From: Patescibacteria group bacterium
GTDB taxonomy: Bacteria; Patescibacteriota; Patescibacteriia; CAIXNZ01
Assembly: GCA_028714455.1 (NCBI GenBank)
Contig: JAQTMG010000002.1
Coordinates: 1-38,046 of the forward strand
Length of the DNA stretch: 38,046 nt
Direction of reading: 5' to 3'
Part shown: positions 26,869 through 34,842 of the stretch, piece by piece
Numbering within the stretch: the stretch's first letter is position 1
How the letters are laid out: each line of letters opens with the position of its first letter
Position numbers and translations under genes: made by a program
The notes under the pieces: model-generated
What the model saw: only the letters and a program-made list of their open reading frames with translations
What the model was told of the DNA's origin: nothing
Databases searched by the model: none

Positions 26869-27888
26869 ATGCCAAACAACTTAAGGAAAGTGGCCATTAA
26901 CGGTTTTGGCCGCATCGGTAGGACAGCGTTTCGCGCCGCTTATGACCAAAAAGCCAAAATAAAAATCGTAGCTATTAATGACTTGACTGATCCGGCCACG
27001 CTGGCTTATTTGCTGCGTCATGACAGCGTTTATGGCAGTTGGAAAGAACACGAAGTAACTTCGACTAAAGATTCTCTAATTGTCGACGGCGAAAAAATTC
27101 CAGTTTTTGCCGAAAAAGATCCAGCCATGTTGCCCTGGGGTAAAATGGGAATTGACGTGGTTGTTGAATCAACTGGATTTTTTACTGATAAAGATGGCGC
27201 GGCCAAGCATTTAAAAGCCGGCGCTAAATCAGTGGTTATTTCCGCGCCGACAAAGTCAGCGGATTTGAGCACTTATGTTATTGGCGCCAATGAAAAGAAT
27301 CTGAAAAAAGGCGAGCAGATAGTTTCCAATGCTTCTTGCACGACAAATTGCACTTCGCCGGTCATGAGTGTTTTACTTAACAAATTTGGCGTGGTTAAAG
27401 CCATGCTGACGACAGTGCATGCTTACACGGCCACTCAAAAATTAGTTGACGGGCCTGATTCTAAAGACATGAGAAGGGGACGAGCAGCCGCTGCCAATAT
27501 CGTGCCTTCCACAACGGGCGCGGCCACAGCCGTTATTCAAACCCTGCCTGATTTAAAAGGTAAATTTGACGGACTTTCAATTAGAGTGCCAGTCATTTCA
27601 GGATCATTAATTGACGTGACTGCTTTGGTTAAGAAAAAGACAACTGTCGAGGAAGTTAATCAGGCTTTCAAAGATGCGGCTAAAAATCCATTATACAAAG
27701 GCATTATTTTTGCGAGCGAAGAGCCGCTCGTTTCCACGGATGTAATTGGTACTACATATTCAGCGATAGTAGATTTGGAATCAACTAAAGTTGTGGACGG
27801 CGATCTTGTAAAAGTCATGGCCTGGTATGATAATGAATATGGCTACTCGGTACGCCTGATTGAGATGGTGGAAATGGTAAAAATATAA
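26869..27888 (+). CDS. gapA: Glyceraldehyde-3-phosphate dehydrogenase, type I
   Basis: KVAINGFGRIGRTAFRA, SNASCTTNCTSPVMSVL, HAYTATQKLVDGPDSKDMRRGRAAAANIVPSTTGAA, WYDNEYGYSVRLIEM. Confidence 0.97.
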   Translation: MPNNLRKVAINGFGRIGRTAFRAAYDQKAKIKIVAINDLTDPATLAYLLRHDSVYGSWKEHEVTSTKDSLIVDGEKIPVFAEKDPAMLPWGKMGIDVVVESTGFFTDKDGAAKHLKAGAKSVVISAPTKSADLSTYVIGANEKNLKKGEQIVSNASCTTNCTSPVMSVLLNKFGVVKAMLTTVHAYTATQKLVDGPDSKDMRRGRAAAANIVPSTTGAATAVIQTLPDLKGKFDGLSIRVPVISGSLIDVTALVKKKTTVEEVNQAFKDAAKNPLYKGIIFASEEPLVSTDVIGTTYSAIVDLESTKVVDGDLVKVMAWYDNEYGYSVRLIEMVEMVKI

Positions 27889-27916
27889 TAAGTTAATAAA
27901 AGAACTGGATACACAC

Positions 27917-27948
27917 CGCTCGAACACTTAAGTGTTCGAGCGTTTTTT
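27917..27948 (+). terminator. Intrinsic terminator with perfect 26-bp palindrome
   Basis: CGCTCGAACACTTAAGTGTTCGAGCG followed by TTTTTT. Confidence 0.85.
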
Positions 27949-28068
27949 AGCTTATTTTCGCTAATTTTATTGGAATTTTATAAGTAAATCATTGACAAAA
28001 TTATAAAAATATAGGTTAGTTCCTAAAAACCGAATATAAACAGGCTAAAATTAGTAAGGAGGATTGAA

Positions 28069-28287
28069 ATGGTGGAAATAAAGATAAGCATGTTTTGGGT
28101 GGCAGCTATGTTTGTTATGGTACATGTTATTTTATTCGCCTGCTTCTGGTATTGGAAACCCAAGCAAACAGATGACGAGTTCACAAATTCGTTTAGATGG
28201 GCCACTAGGATAGTCTGCTTAGGATTTACGGCCATCTCTTTGTTTGCTTTTCTTATGGCAAGTTTGCTGGGTTATCTTACAGATTAA
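28069..28287 (+). CDS. Small two-TM protein (72 aa)
   Basis: SD taaggaggattgaaATG; TM helices FWVAAMFVMVHVILFACFWYW and IVCLGFTAISLFAFLMASLLGYL; own terminator; TTGACA upstream at 27992. Confidence 0.65.
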   Translation: MVEIKISMFWVAAMFVMVHVILFACFWYWKPKQTDDEFTNSFRWATRIVCLGFTAISLFAFLMASLLGYLTD

Positions 28288-28331
28288 TGTTTTTGGGAGG
28301 CTCTCTGGAGCAAGCTCGTAAAAGACCAATG

Positions 28332-28369
28332 TCCCCGCATAGAGCAATTTCCGTGCGGGGATTTTTTTT
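28332..28369 (+). terminator. Intrinsic terminator
   Basis: CCCCGCAtagagcaatttccgTGCGGGGatttttttt. Confidence 0.85.
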
Positions 28370-28370
28370 A

Positions 28371-28398
28371 TTTACAAATTTTATAGTGTTGTTATAAT
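28371..28398 (+). promoter_or_regulatory. Sigma70-type promoter
   Basis: TTTACA - 16 nt - TATAAT. Confidence 0.65.
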
Positions 28399-28416
28399 GT
28401 TATTAACAAAACAAAA

Positions 28417-28455
28417 GTCCGCCTTCGCATGAAGCTTCGGCGGACGAAGGGAGGT
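28417..28455 (+). repeat. Hairpin-SD leader element, copy A
   Basis: GTCCGCC ttcgcatgaagcttc GGCGGAC gaagggagg; near-identical to 34800-34837. Confidence 0.8.
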
Positions 28456-28462
28456 ATAAAAA

Positions 28463-28657
28463 ATGGCGGAAAATGGGAGCAAACTTTGCCCGGTATGTGG
28501 CGCGCCGCTCATTTTGGGGTTAGTAATTAATGGGATTGTTAATTATGTAGTGCATGAGCATGAAGCATCCGGGCTTTATTGCGAGGGGTGCTGGCACGAA
28601 GAAGAATTACCGCCCAAAAGTGAGCCGCCAAAGCAAGGCGAAGTTTCGACACCTTAA
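28463..28657 (+). CDS. Small zinc-ribbon-like protein (64 aa)
   Basis: CPVCGAPL ... YCEGCWHEE; SD gaagggaggtataaaaaATG. Confidence 0.65.
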   Translation: MAENGSKLCPVCGAPLILGLVINGIVNYVVHEHEASGLYCEGCWHEEELPPKSEPPKQGEVSTP

Positions 28658-28688
28658 CCCCGAGCTTATTTCAAGGCTTGGGGTTTTT
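28656..28688 (+). terminator. Intrinsic terminator fused to downstream promoter
   Basis: AACCCCgAGCttatttcaagGCTtGGGGTTTTTT running into gTTATAATg. Confidence 0.75.
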
Positions 28689-28698
28689 TGTTATAATG
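28688..28698 (+). promoter_or_regulatory. Extended -10 promoter of the hyd operon
   Basis: tTTGTTATAATG. Confidence 0.5.
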
Positions 28699-28707
28699 CA
28701 GGTGATA

Positions 28708-28784
28708 ACTGAACCACGAAATTTTAACCACGAAAAGCACGAAATTATTTCGTGTATTTCGTGAAAATTTTTTAGTGGTTCAGT
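28708..28784 (+). repeat. Repeat-derived structured 5' UTR of hydB
   Basis: ACTGAACCAC ... CACGAAattaTTTCGTG ... GTGGTTCAGT: perfect 10-bp terminal inverted repeat plus inner hairpin. Confidence 0.75.
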
Positions 28785-28796
28785 ACACAATTTACT

Positions 28797-29807
28797 ATGA
28801 ATAAAACCCAATTTAACAAATTTGTTGAATATTTATTGAAGAAAGATAATGTTTTTGCGCCGCAACGCAATGTTGAGGGCAAACTTATTATTGGTCCCCT
28901 TAAAAATGCCAAAGATTTATATTTGGGCGCTGAATTGCCCTTGGATTCCTGGAAATGGTACATGATTCCGCCATATCAAAAAATGTTTGATTACAAAGGC
29001 GATAAAATGATTGAAACTTTGCCCGAAGCAAATAAACAGATTTTTTTGGGAGTTTCTATTCTTGATATGCAAGCCTTAACTTTACTGAACCAGATTTTTG
29101 AACAAGATCCTTATTATCAGGAAATAAAAAAGAAAACGATTATAATCGGCACCAGCCATGTACCCGAAGATAATTTTTCAGAATATTTTGCCGAGTTTGA
29201 AGAAAATAAATTAGAACATTTGCAGTTTGATATTTTTTTAGCGGTTTTGGGAAATGATTTTAAACTTTATACGGGGTCAGAAGATGGCCAAAGATTTTTG
29301 GACGATTTCGGTTATAAAAATTATAAACACATTGAATATGCCGGACCAATTCGCGAAGAGGGTTTGGATCCGCAGATGGTTTCGGTCATGGACGGCATGC
29401 AAAATTATCATGACCAAAAAATCTGGGATGACTTGGGCAAGCGTTGTATCCAGTGCGGCAAATGCACGATTGCTTGTCCGACCTGTTTTTGCTTCCGTAT
29501 TTTTGATAAAGCGCATTTGCAAAGGGGGACTGGCGAACGAGACAGATGCTGGGATACTTGTTTTTATAATGAATTTACTCAAACCGCTGGGGTGGCGCCT
29601 GACGCGCCGAAACACAAAATGATGAATACCACGGCGCAGAAAATTTATTTTTGGTATGAACACCATTTTGTCAGAACGCCTGCGACTTTTTCCCTACCTG
29701 GTTGCGTGGAATGCGGCCGCTGCACCAGGGCTTGCCCGGCTGATATTGATGTCTTTCAGACACAAAGAGATATTTTAGCTGCGAGAACGAAAGGTAAAAA
29801 GAAATAA
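28797..29807 (+). CDS. hydB: Hydrogenase/sulfhydrogenase beta subunit, 4Fe-4S protein (HydB/AsrA-like)
   Basis: CIQCGKCTIACPTCFCFRIFD ... RDRCWDTCFYNEFTQTAGV ... CVECGRCTRACPADIDVF; operon with hydG/hydD. Confidence 0.88.
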   Translation: MNKTQFNKFVEYLLKKDNVFAPQRNVEGKLIIGPLKNAKDLYLGAELPLDSWKWYMIPPYQKMFDYKGDKMIETLPEANKQIFLGVSILDMQALTLLNQIFEQDPYYQEIKKKTIIIGTSHVPEDNFSEYFAEFEENKLEHLQFDIFLAVLGNDFKLYTGSEDGQRFLDDFGYKNYKHIEYAGPIREEGLDPQMVSVMDGMQNYHDQKIWDDLGKRCIQCGKCTIACPTCFCFRIFDKAHLQRGTGERDRCWDTCFYNEFTQTAGVAPDAPKHKMMNTTAQKIYFWYEHHFVRTPATFSLPGCVECGRCTRACPADIDVFQTQRDILAARTKGKKK

Positions 29808-29808
29808 T

Positions 29809-30621
29809 ATGATCAACGATTACCAAACCTACAATTCAAAAATTTTAAAGATTGAAAATGAGGGTTCTGAATCAAAAACCTTTACCTTGAGTTTGTCATA
29901 TCCTGATTTTAGTTTTGAGCCAGGACAATATGTCATGGTTTCATTGCCTGGTTTTGGCGAGAGCCCGATTTCACTCACTTCATATTTTAATGAAAAGAAA
30001 TTTATTCAGCTGACCATTAGAAAAGTTGGAATTTTGACGTCGGCGATTCATGAATTGAAAAAAGGAGATATGATCGGTATTCGAGGACCCTATGGTAATT
30101 CTTTCCCCATTGGCATTGCCAAGGGCAAAAATGTTTTGATTGTGGCTGGCGGTATTGCCATTGAACCAGTGCGGCCAATAATTTTAGACGCTGTTAATAA
30201 CCCCGGTAAGTATAAAAAAGTTTTTATTTTTTACGGCTGCCGAGACGAGTCGGCGCTGATTTATAAAAAAGAATATCCGGCCTGGCAAAAAGTTTGCGAT
30301 TTGAGTTTAGCCCTGGATAATCCAACTACCAAAAAGTTCACCAAGGGCGTAGTTACCGCCTTGTTTGACGTTAAGGATATACCAGCTGATTCCATTGCTT
30401 ATGTTTGCGGTCCGCCAGTCATGTATAAATTCGTGTTAGCCAAGATGATGGAAAAAGGGTTTAATCCCGAAAATATTTACGTTTCGCTGGAGCGCCATAT
30501 GGACTGCGGCCAAGGTATTTGTCAGCACTGCGCCATTGGCACAAAATATGTCTGCAAGGACGGACCAATTTTTTCCTATGCCGAACTAATGAATTTTAAA
30601 ACCTGGTTAAGCGCGATTTAA
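29809..30621 (+). CDS. hydG: Hydrogenase gamma subunit, FAD/NAD(P)-binding oxidoreductase (HydG/AsrB-like)
   Basis: FEPGQYVMVSLPGFGESPISLTS, GIRGPYGNSFPI, VAGGIAIEPVRPII, VCGPPVMYKFV, ERHMDCGQGICQHCAIGTKYVCKDGPIF. Confidence 0.9.
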   Translation: MINDYQTYNSKILKIENEGSESKTFTLSLSYPDFSFEPGQYVMVSLPGFGESPISLTSYFNEKKFIQLTIRKVGILTSAIHELKKGDMIGIRGPYGNSFPIGIAKGKNVLIVAGGIAIEPVRPIILDAVNNPGKYKKVFIFYGCRDESALIYKKEYPAWQKVCDLSLALDNPTTKKFTKGVVTALFDVKDIPADSIAYVCGPPVMYKFVLAKMMEKGFNPENIYVSLERHMDCGQGICQHCAIGTKYVCKDGPIFSYAELMNFKTWLSAI

Positions 30622-30622
30622 T

Positions 30623-30847
30623 ATGTGTCTTTCCATCCCTTACAAAATTAAAAAGATAACTGGCGGCAAGGCAGTCGCTGACTCTTGCCAAAAAAAGAAC
30701 AGAGTGATAGATTTGGGTATACTGCCAAACGCCAAGGTAGGGGACTGGATTTTGGCTTTAAATAACTTTGCGGTTCAGGTGATTCCCGATTCTCAAGCCG
30801 ACGAGCTCATGAAGATGTTAAATATAAACCGAAAGGAAAGGAGGTAA
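30623..30847 (+). CDS. hypC: HypC/HybG/HupF-family hydrogenase maturation chaperone
   Basis: N-terminal MCLSIPYKIKKI; GDWILALNNFAVQVIPDSQADELMKML; 74 aa; within the hydrogenase locus. Confidence 0.85.
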   Translation: MCLSIPYKIKKITGGKAVADSCQKKNRVIDLGILPNAKVGDWILALNNFAVQVIPDSQADELMKMLNINRKERR

Positions 30848-30848
30848 G

Positions 30849-31550
30849 ATGGACGGATTACAGATGTTCATTTCCTATGGCCTAAAACCGCATCAGCTGG
30901 GTTTTTGCGGGCCGAAAGAATCAGAAGTTAACGTTCTTTTAAATTACTTGCAGGGAAATTCGATCGAGCAAGAACACGTCCGGCAAATTTTGTCCCAGTT
31001 TGAGCGTGCTCACGCTTATTGCGATTTGATAGCCAAGTCAAATGGCATGTCAGATCCTTTTAGCCGCGAAGTTGTCGAGGCCTATTGGCTTGGCAGTGAT
31101 CTTCTTGAGAAGGTCAGCGCGCCAGACTTGCGTTCAGCGGCCGCCCAGGATTTGGCCTTAAGCGGTTTGTCACAAAAAGCCGTTGATAAAGCCGTTGAAA
31201 AAATTCCCAAAAAGGCGGTCGCGCATCACAGTTTTAGCGTGTTATCAAAATCAGGCCGCAATATTGGCATGAACTCGTTGTGCCTTGTCGGCTGGGGCAT
31301 TGTCAGAGAGAAGAATGCTGACAAGATAATCGTCAGCAGCTCCTCACTTTCGAGCCGGCGCGGACTGAAATTCACTCGAGACGAAGTGAAGGTCATTGCC
31401 TGGGACAGGAGAATCGTTCCCGATCTGAAAATCGGCAACGTGATTTCCTTTCATTTCAATCAAGTCTGCCAGGTTCTTAACCGCGCGCAGCTTGAAAATC
31501 TCATGAAGTACACGGCCATAAACCTGCAGGCTTTCAAGGGGAGGACCTAA
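30849..31550 (+). CDS. DUF6390-like hydrogenase-associated protein of unknown function
   Basis: MFISYGLKPHQLGFCGPKES ... AHHSFSVL ... CLVGWGIV; embedded between hypC and hydD; SD aaggaaaggaggtaagATG. Confidence 0.65.
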   Translation: MDGLQMFISYGLKPHQLGFCGPKESEVNVLLNYLQGNSIEQEHVRQILSQFERAHAYCDLIAKSNGMSDPFSREVVEAYWLGSDLLEKVSAPDLRSAAAQDLALSGLSQKAVDKAVEKIPKKAVAHHSFSVLSKSGRNIGMNSLCLVGWGIVREKNADKIIVSSSSLSSRRGLKFTRDEVKVIAWDRRIVPDLKIGNVISFHFNQVCQVLNRAQLENLMKYTAINLQAFKGRT

Positions 31551-31585
31551 ACTCCCTTTCTCAAAAATATTTTTCTTATATAACC

Positions 31586-32374
31586 ATGCCAAAAACAAAA
31601 AAGAAAAAACCAAATGTCGCGATATTTAGCTTAACCTCTTGTGAGGGTTGCCAGTTTTCGCTTTTGGATTTGAGTGAAAAATTTTTAGAGCTGACGGAGT
31701 ACGTCAGCGTCGATGAGTTCCGCATGATTTCCGATCTGGAGCCGAAAAAGCATTACGATATTTCTTTTATTGAGGGAAATCCCTGCACTTCAAAAAATTT
31801 AAAATTTTTAAAACAGATTAGGAAAACGTCTGACATTGTGGTGGTTTTGGGCAACTGCGCTGATTTAGGCGGTGTCTGGGAGATTAAAAATTATCATGAT
31901 TACAAAAAATATGGGGCTTATGTTTATAAGGAGCATAAGACCATTGAAAATGAAAAAATAATAGAAGTGCCTAAGGCGATTAAAGTTGATTATATAATTC
32001 CCGGTTGCCCGATTAACGCCCACAATTTTTTAGATTTAGTTTATAGTTTGTTGAATAAAACTCACTGGGCATTATTTCAAAATCCAGTTTGCTGGGAGTG
32101 CCAGATCAATAAAAATCCCTGTCTTTTGCAGGAAGGAAAAATTTGTTTGGGTCCGATTGCGATTGCCGGTTGTAACGCGGTTTGCTTAAACTCGCGCCAA
32201 GAATGCTGGGCTTGCCGGGGAATTTTGGACGATTCAAAAGAGAAAATTGAAAATTTGATTAAAATTTTACAAAATCACGGTTATGGCCTGGAAGATATTT
32301 TGGAGAAAATGGAATTTTTTGGAGCGCGAGACAGGATAGAAGAGGCCATACAGCCAATGAAAAAGAAAAAATAA
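31586..32374 (+). CDS. hydD: [NiFe] hydrogenase small (delta) subunit
   Basis: LTSCEGCQFSLLDLSE, GNCADLGG, PGCPINAHNFLDLVYSLL, NPVCWECQINKNPCLLQEGKICLGPIAIAGCNAVCLNSRQECWACRG. Confidence 0.92.
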   Translation: MPKTKKKKPNVAIFSLTSCEGCQFSLLDLSEKFLELTEYVSVDEFRMISDLEPKKHYDISFIEGNPCTSKNLKFLKQIRKTSDIVVVLGNCADLGGVWEIKNYHDYKKYGAYVYKEHKTIENEKIIEVPKAIKVDYIIPGCPINAHNFLDLVYSLLNKTHWALFQNPVCWECQINKNPCLLQEGKICLGPIAIAGCNAVCLNSRQECWACRGILDDSKEKIENLIKILQNHGYGLEDILEKMEFFGARDRIEEAIQPMKKKK

Positions 32375-32383
32375 GATAAAAGG

Positions 32384-32410
32384 AAAAGCCCCGCGCCGCG
32401 GGGCTTTTTA
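32384..32410. terminator. Bidirectional intrinsic terminator
   Basis: aaaaGCCCCGCgccGCGGGGCttttt between convergent genes. Confidence 0.85.
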
Positions 32411-32412
32411 GT

Positions 32413-32637
32413 TTAGTGCAGGTTTTCCGGCACAGGATTGTGATCGCAGTGGCAGCCATCGCAATGGCCGCCTTCATCAATCGGGTGTCCGCATCGGCCG
32501 CAGCGGCTGCCAAAGCTTAGCTCCGAACCGCCAGACTTCGGCCTCGTTCGGGTTAATAGATACGCCGGTAGGCGCATCAGTGTCCTTTGGCCATATTCAT
32601 CGACATGAATCACGATAACATCCTTTCCGTCCGGCAT
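32413..32637 (-). CDS. Small putative zinc-ribbon protein (74 aa)
   Basis: Minus strand SD AAAGGAGGTTGAAAATG; CGRCGHPIDEGGHCDGCHCDH. Confidence 0.6.
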   Translation of the reverse strand: MPDGKDVIVIHVDEYGQRTLMRLPAYLLTRTRPKSGGSELSFGSRCGRCGHPIDEGGHCDGCHCDHNPVPENLH

Positions 32638-32639
32638 TT

Positions 32640-32993
32640 TCAACCTCCTTTGCCCATGTTTAGACAGGTTTCGCAATTTCGGCACTTTCGGCGCTGACAA
32701 GGTTTTTCCAAGGGAATGACTTTTGCCTTGCCCGCCTCTTCAACGCACTCCGTAATCTGACGGTGAAGTTCCGTCAACAACAGCGTCTCGTGCTTTCCGT
32801 CAGTAGCCTCCTTGGCGATTTGAAGTAAAATACAGTGGATGCTTTTTTCGGCCATTTTCTGACCGCAAAAATTTTCGAGCAGCTTGCGGATTTCTGACAC
32901 CGCCCGCGCTTCCAATTTTTTTTCGCCCATCTTTCTTAAAGTTAACTCGGAAAGTTCCTCGAGCCCAGAAATAACTTCTTCTCGCTCTTCCAT
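32640..32993 (-). CDS. Hypothetical protein (117 aa) with C-terminal Cys motif
   Basis: Minus strand SD AAAGGAGGGCTCTGATG; CQRRKCRNCETCLNMG tail; bicistronic with the downstream zinc-ribbon ORF. Confidence 0.6.
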   Translation of the reverse strand: MEEREEVISGLEELSELTLRKMGEKKLEARAVSEIRKLLENFCGQKMAEKSIHCILLQIAKEATDGKHETLLLTELHRQITECVEEAGKAKVIPLEKPCQRRKCRNCETCLNMGKGG

Positions 32994-33021
32994 CAGAGCC
33001 CTCCTTTTTTTGTTATTCTTT

Positions 33022-33049
33022 ATTTTAGCAAAAATTTGGCTTTTGTCAA
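33022..33049 (-). promoter_or_regulatory. Sigma70-type promoter
   Basis: Minus strand TTGACA - 16 nt - TAAAAT. Confidence 0.65.
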
Positions 33050-33112
33050 CATCTTTGGATGTTTATTGATTTTTGGTATAATAAATGGGTAATTATTAAT
33101 TAATTTATCAAT

Positions 33113-33340
33113 ATGGTCGAGTATTTAGATTTCGATATTCAGGCAGCTTATAACGAAGTAAAGGAAAGAGCCGAAGCAGCGCCGGTCACCAGTAAAGACG
33201 CTTGGGACGAAATGGTTGATGATTATATTACGGAAAGATTGGAAGTGGGGGAGCTTAATAAAGATGATGACACCGACAACATGATTGAAGATTTGAAGAA
33301 TATGTGGGCAGAGTACGAAAAGAATCTGAACATTAGGTAA
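33113..33340 (+). CDS. Small acidic hypothetical protein (75 aa)
   Basis: MVEYLDFDIQAAYNEVKERAEAAPVTSKDAWDEMVDDYITERLEVGE...; upstream ttggtataat. Confidence 0.65.
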   Translation: MVEYLDFDIQAAYNEVKERAEAAPVTSKDAWDEMVDDYITERLEVGELNKDDDTDNMIEDLKNMWAEYEKNLNIR

Positions 33341-33381
33341 CTGAACCACGAAAAACGACACGAAAATACACGAATTTTATA
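33341..33381 (+). repeat. Partial CTGAACCACGAA repeat
   Basis: ctgaaccacgaaaaacgacacgaaaatacacgaatttta; same 5' arm as 28708-28784 but no closing arm. Confidence 0.65.
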
Positions 33382-33385
33382 CTGT

Positions 33386-34603
33386 ATGAATAAATTTTTA
33401 AAAATTCTGTTGGTTGTTGTTATTATTTTAGTAATTTTATTTTTGGCTGCTTTTATTTATTTTTACCCGCAGATTGGGCCAGCTTTTTTGCCGCCAGCGC
33501 AAAACGTGGTCAATTTATTGCCAAATGCGAATGTCAATATTAACGCTGTCCGGAACATTAATACTAATGCCGCGAATGATATTTTAAATCCCACCAAGGC
33601 AGGTCCGTTTACAATTTTGGGCAATTTTCAAATGAATATCTTTGCCCAGGGCTTAAACACACCCAGAGTTTTGCTTTTTGATGACGCTGGTAATTTGTTG
33701 GTTTCAGCCATGGGCGAGGGAAAAGTTTATGCCATTAAACTAGATGGCACAAAAGTTGTCTTGGCTTCTGGTTTAAATACGCCTCATGGTTTGGCGCTCA
33801 ATGGCGGATATTTATACATTGCTGAAACAGATAAAGTCAGCCGTTATACTTATGATTCGGTAAATTTGAAATTTGGCGCCAAAGAATTTTTATTTAATCT
33901 GCCAAGCGGGGGAGAGCATGTGACTCGGACAATTCAATTTGGTTCTGATGGTTATTTATATGTAGCAGAAGGCTCAACCTGTAATGTTTGCGATGAAATT
34001 AATTCTCAAAGAGCCGCGATTTCCAGATATAACCCGAAAGATTGGTCGTATACAATTTTTGCGAGCGGTTTGCGCAACACGGTTTTTTTCACTTTAAACC
34101 CAAAAACAAATCAATTCTGGGGAAATGATATGGGCCGGGATTTTTTGGGCGACAATTTACCGCCAGATGAATTAAATATCTTGACTGGTGGAAATTATGG
34201 CTGGCCGATTTGTTATGGCAATAAAGTGAATGACAGAAATTTTGATAAGAGAATTTATGTGCGCGATCCGTGCATTGATACAATTGCGCCAATTTGGGAA
34301 TATGGCGCGCACAACGCGCCTCTGGGCTTGGCCTTTATAAATTCATCGATGTTTCCGGCTTCCTGGCAAGGGGATTTATTAGTTGCTTTACACGGTTCAT
34401 GGAACAGCACGGTGCCAGTCGGTTATAAAGTTGTGCATTTGAAAGTTAGCGGCAATCAAGTTTTAAGTTCAGAAGATTTTATCACTGGATTTTTAGTTAA
34501 TGGCGGAGCAATTGGCAGACCAGTTGGCTTGGCTTTTGATAAAGCCGGTGCCTTATATTTGTCAGATGATAAAGCAGGAGTGATTTATAAAATATTTAGA
34601 TAG
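33386..34603 (+). CDS. Membrane-anchored PQQ-dependent glucose/sorbosone dehydrogenase-like beta-propeller
   Basis: N-terminal TM; RVLLFDDAGNLLVSAMGEGKVYAI, TRTIQFGSDGYLYVAEGSTCNVCDE, FWGNDMGRDFLGDNLPPDELNIL, GGNYGWPICYGN, LVALHGSWNSTVPVGYKVVHL. Confidence 0.85.
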   Translation: MNKFLKILLVVVIILVILFLAAFIYFYPQIGPAFLPPAQNVVNLLPNANVNINAVRNINTNAANDILNPTKAGPFTILGNFQMNIFAQGLNTPRVLLFDDAGNLLVSAMGEGKVYAIKLDGTKVVLASGLNTPHGLALNGGYLYIAETDKVSRYTYDSVNLKFGAKEFLFNLPSGGEHVTRTIQFGSDGYLYVAEGSTCNVCDEINSQRAAISRYNPKDWSYTIFASGLRNTVFFTLNPKTNQFWGNDMGRDFLGDNLPPDELNILTGGNYGWPICYGNKVNDRNFDKRIYVRDPCIDTIAPIWEYGAHNAPLGLAFINSSMFPASWQGDLLVALHGSWNSTVPVGYKVVHLKVSGNQVLSSEDFITGFLVNGGAIGRPVGLAFDKAGALYLSDDKAGVIYKIFR

Positions 34604-34688
34604 GGGCGAAACGGCAATTATTTAAATAATTGTAGAGACGCATTGCAATGCGTCTCTACGGCGTTTTACGCCGGCCGTTTTCGCCCCT
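34602..34688. repeat. Nested palindromic element
   Basis: Outer arms AGGGGCGAAACGGC / GCCGTTTTCGCCCCT; inside, perfect 28-bp palindrome GTAGAGACGCATTGCAATGCGTCTCTAC (34632-34659) and hairpin CGGCGttttaCGCCG. Confidence 0.85.
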
Positions 34689-34699
34689 TTTGTTTTGCC

Positions 34700-34728
34700 T
34701 TGACATTTTATTAATTTCAGGATAAGGT
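34700..34728 (+). promoter_or_regulatory. Sigma70-type promoter
   Basis: TTGACA - 17 nt - TAAGGT. Confidence 0.55.
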
Positions 34729-34799
34729 TGAATATAAATCCCTGCCAAAGTGGCAAGGTCTGGCCGCGAATACCGGCTGGCAAGATGAACTTTTAAAAG

Positions 34800-34837
34800 G
34801 TCCGCCTACGCATAAAGTTTCGGCGGACGAAGGGAGG
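34800..34837 (+). repeat. Hairpin-SD leader element, copy B
   Basis: GTCCGCC tacgcataaagtttc GGCGGAC gaagggagg. Confidence 0.8.
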
Positions 34838-34842
34838 ACAAA

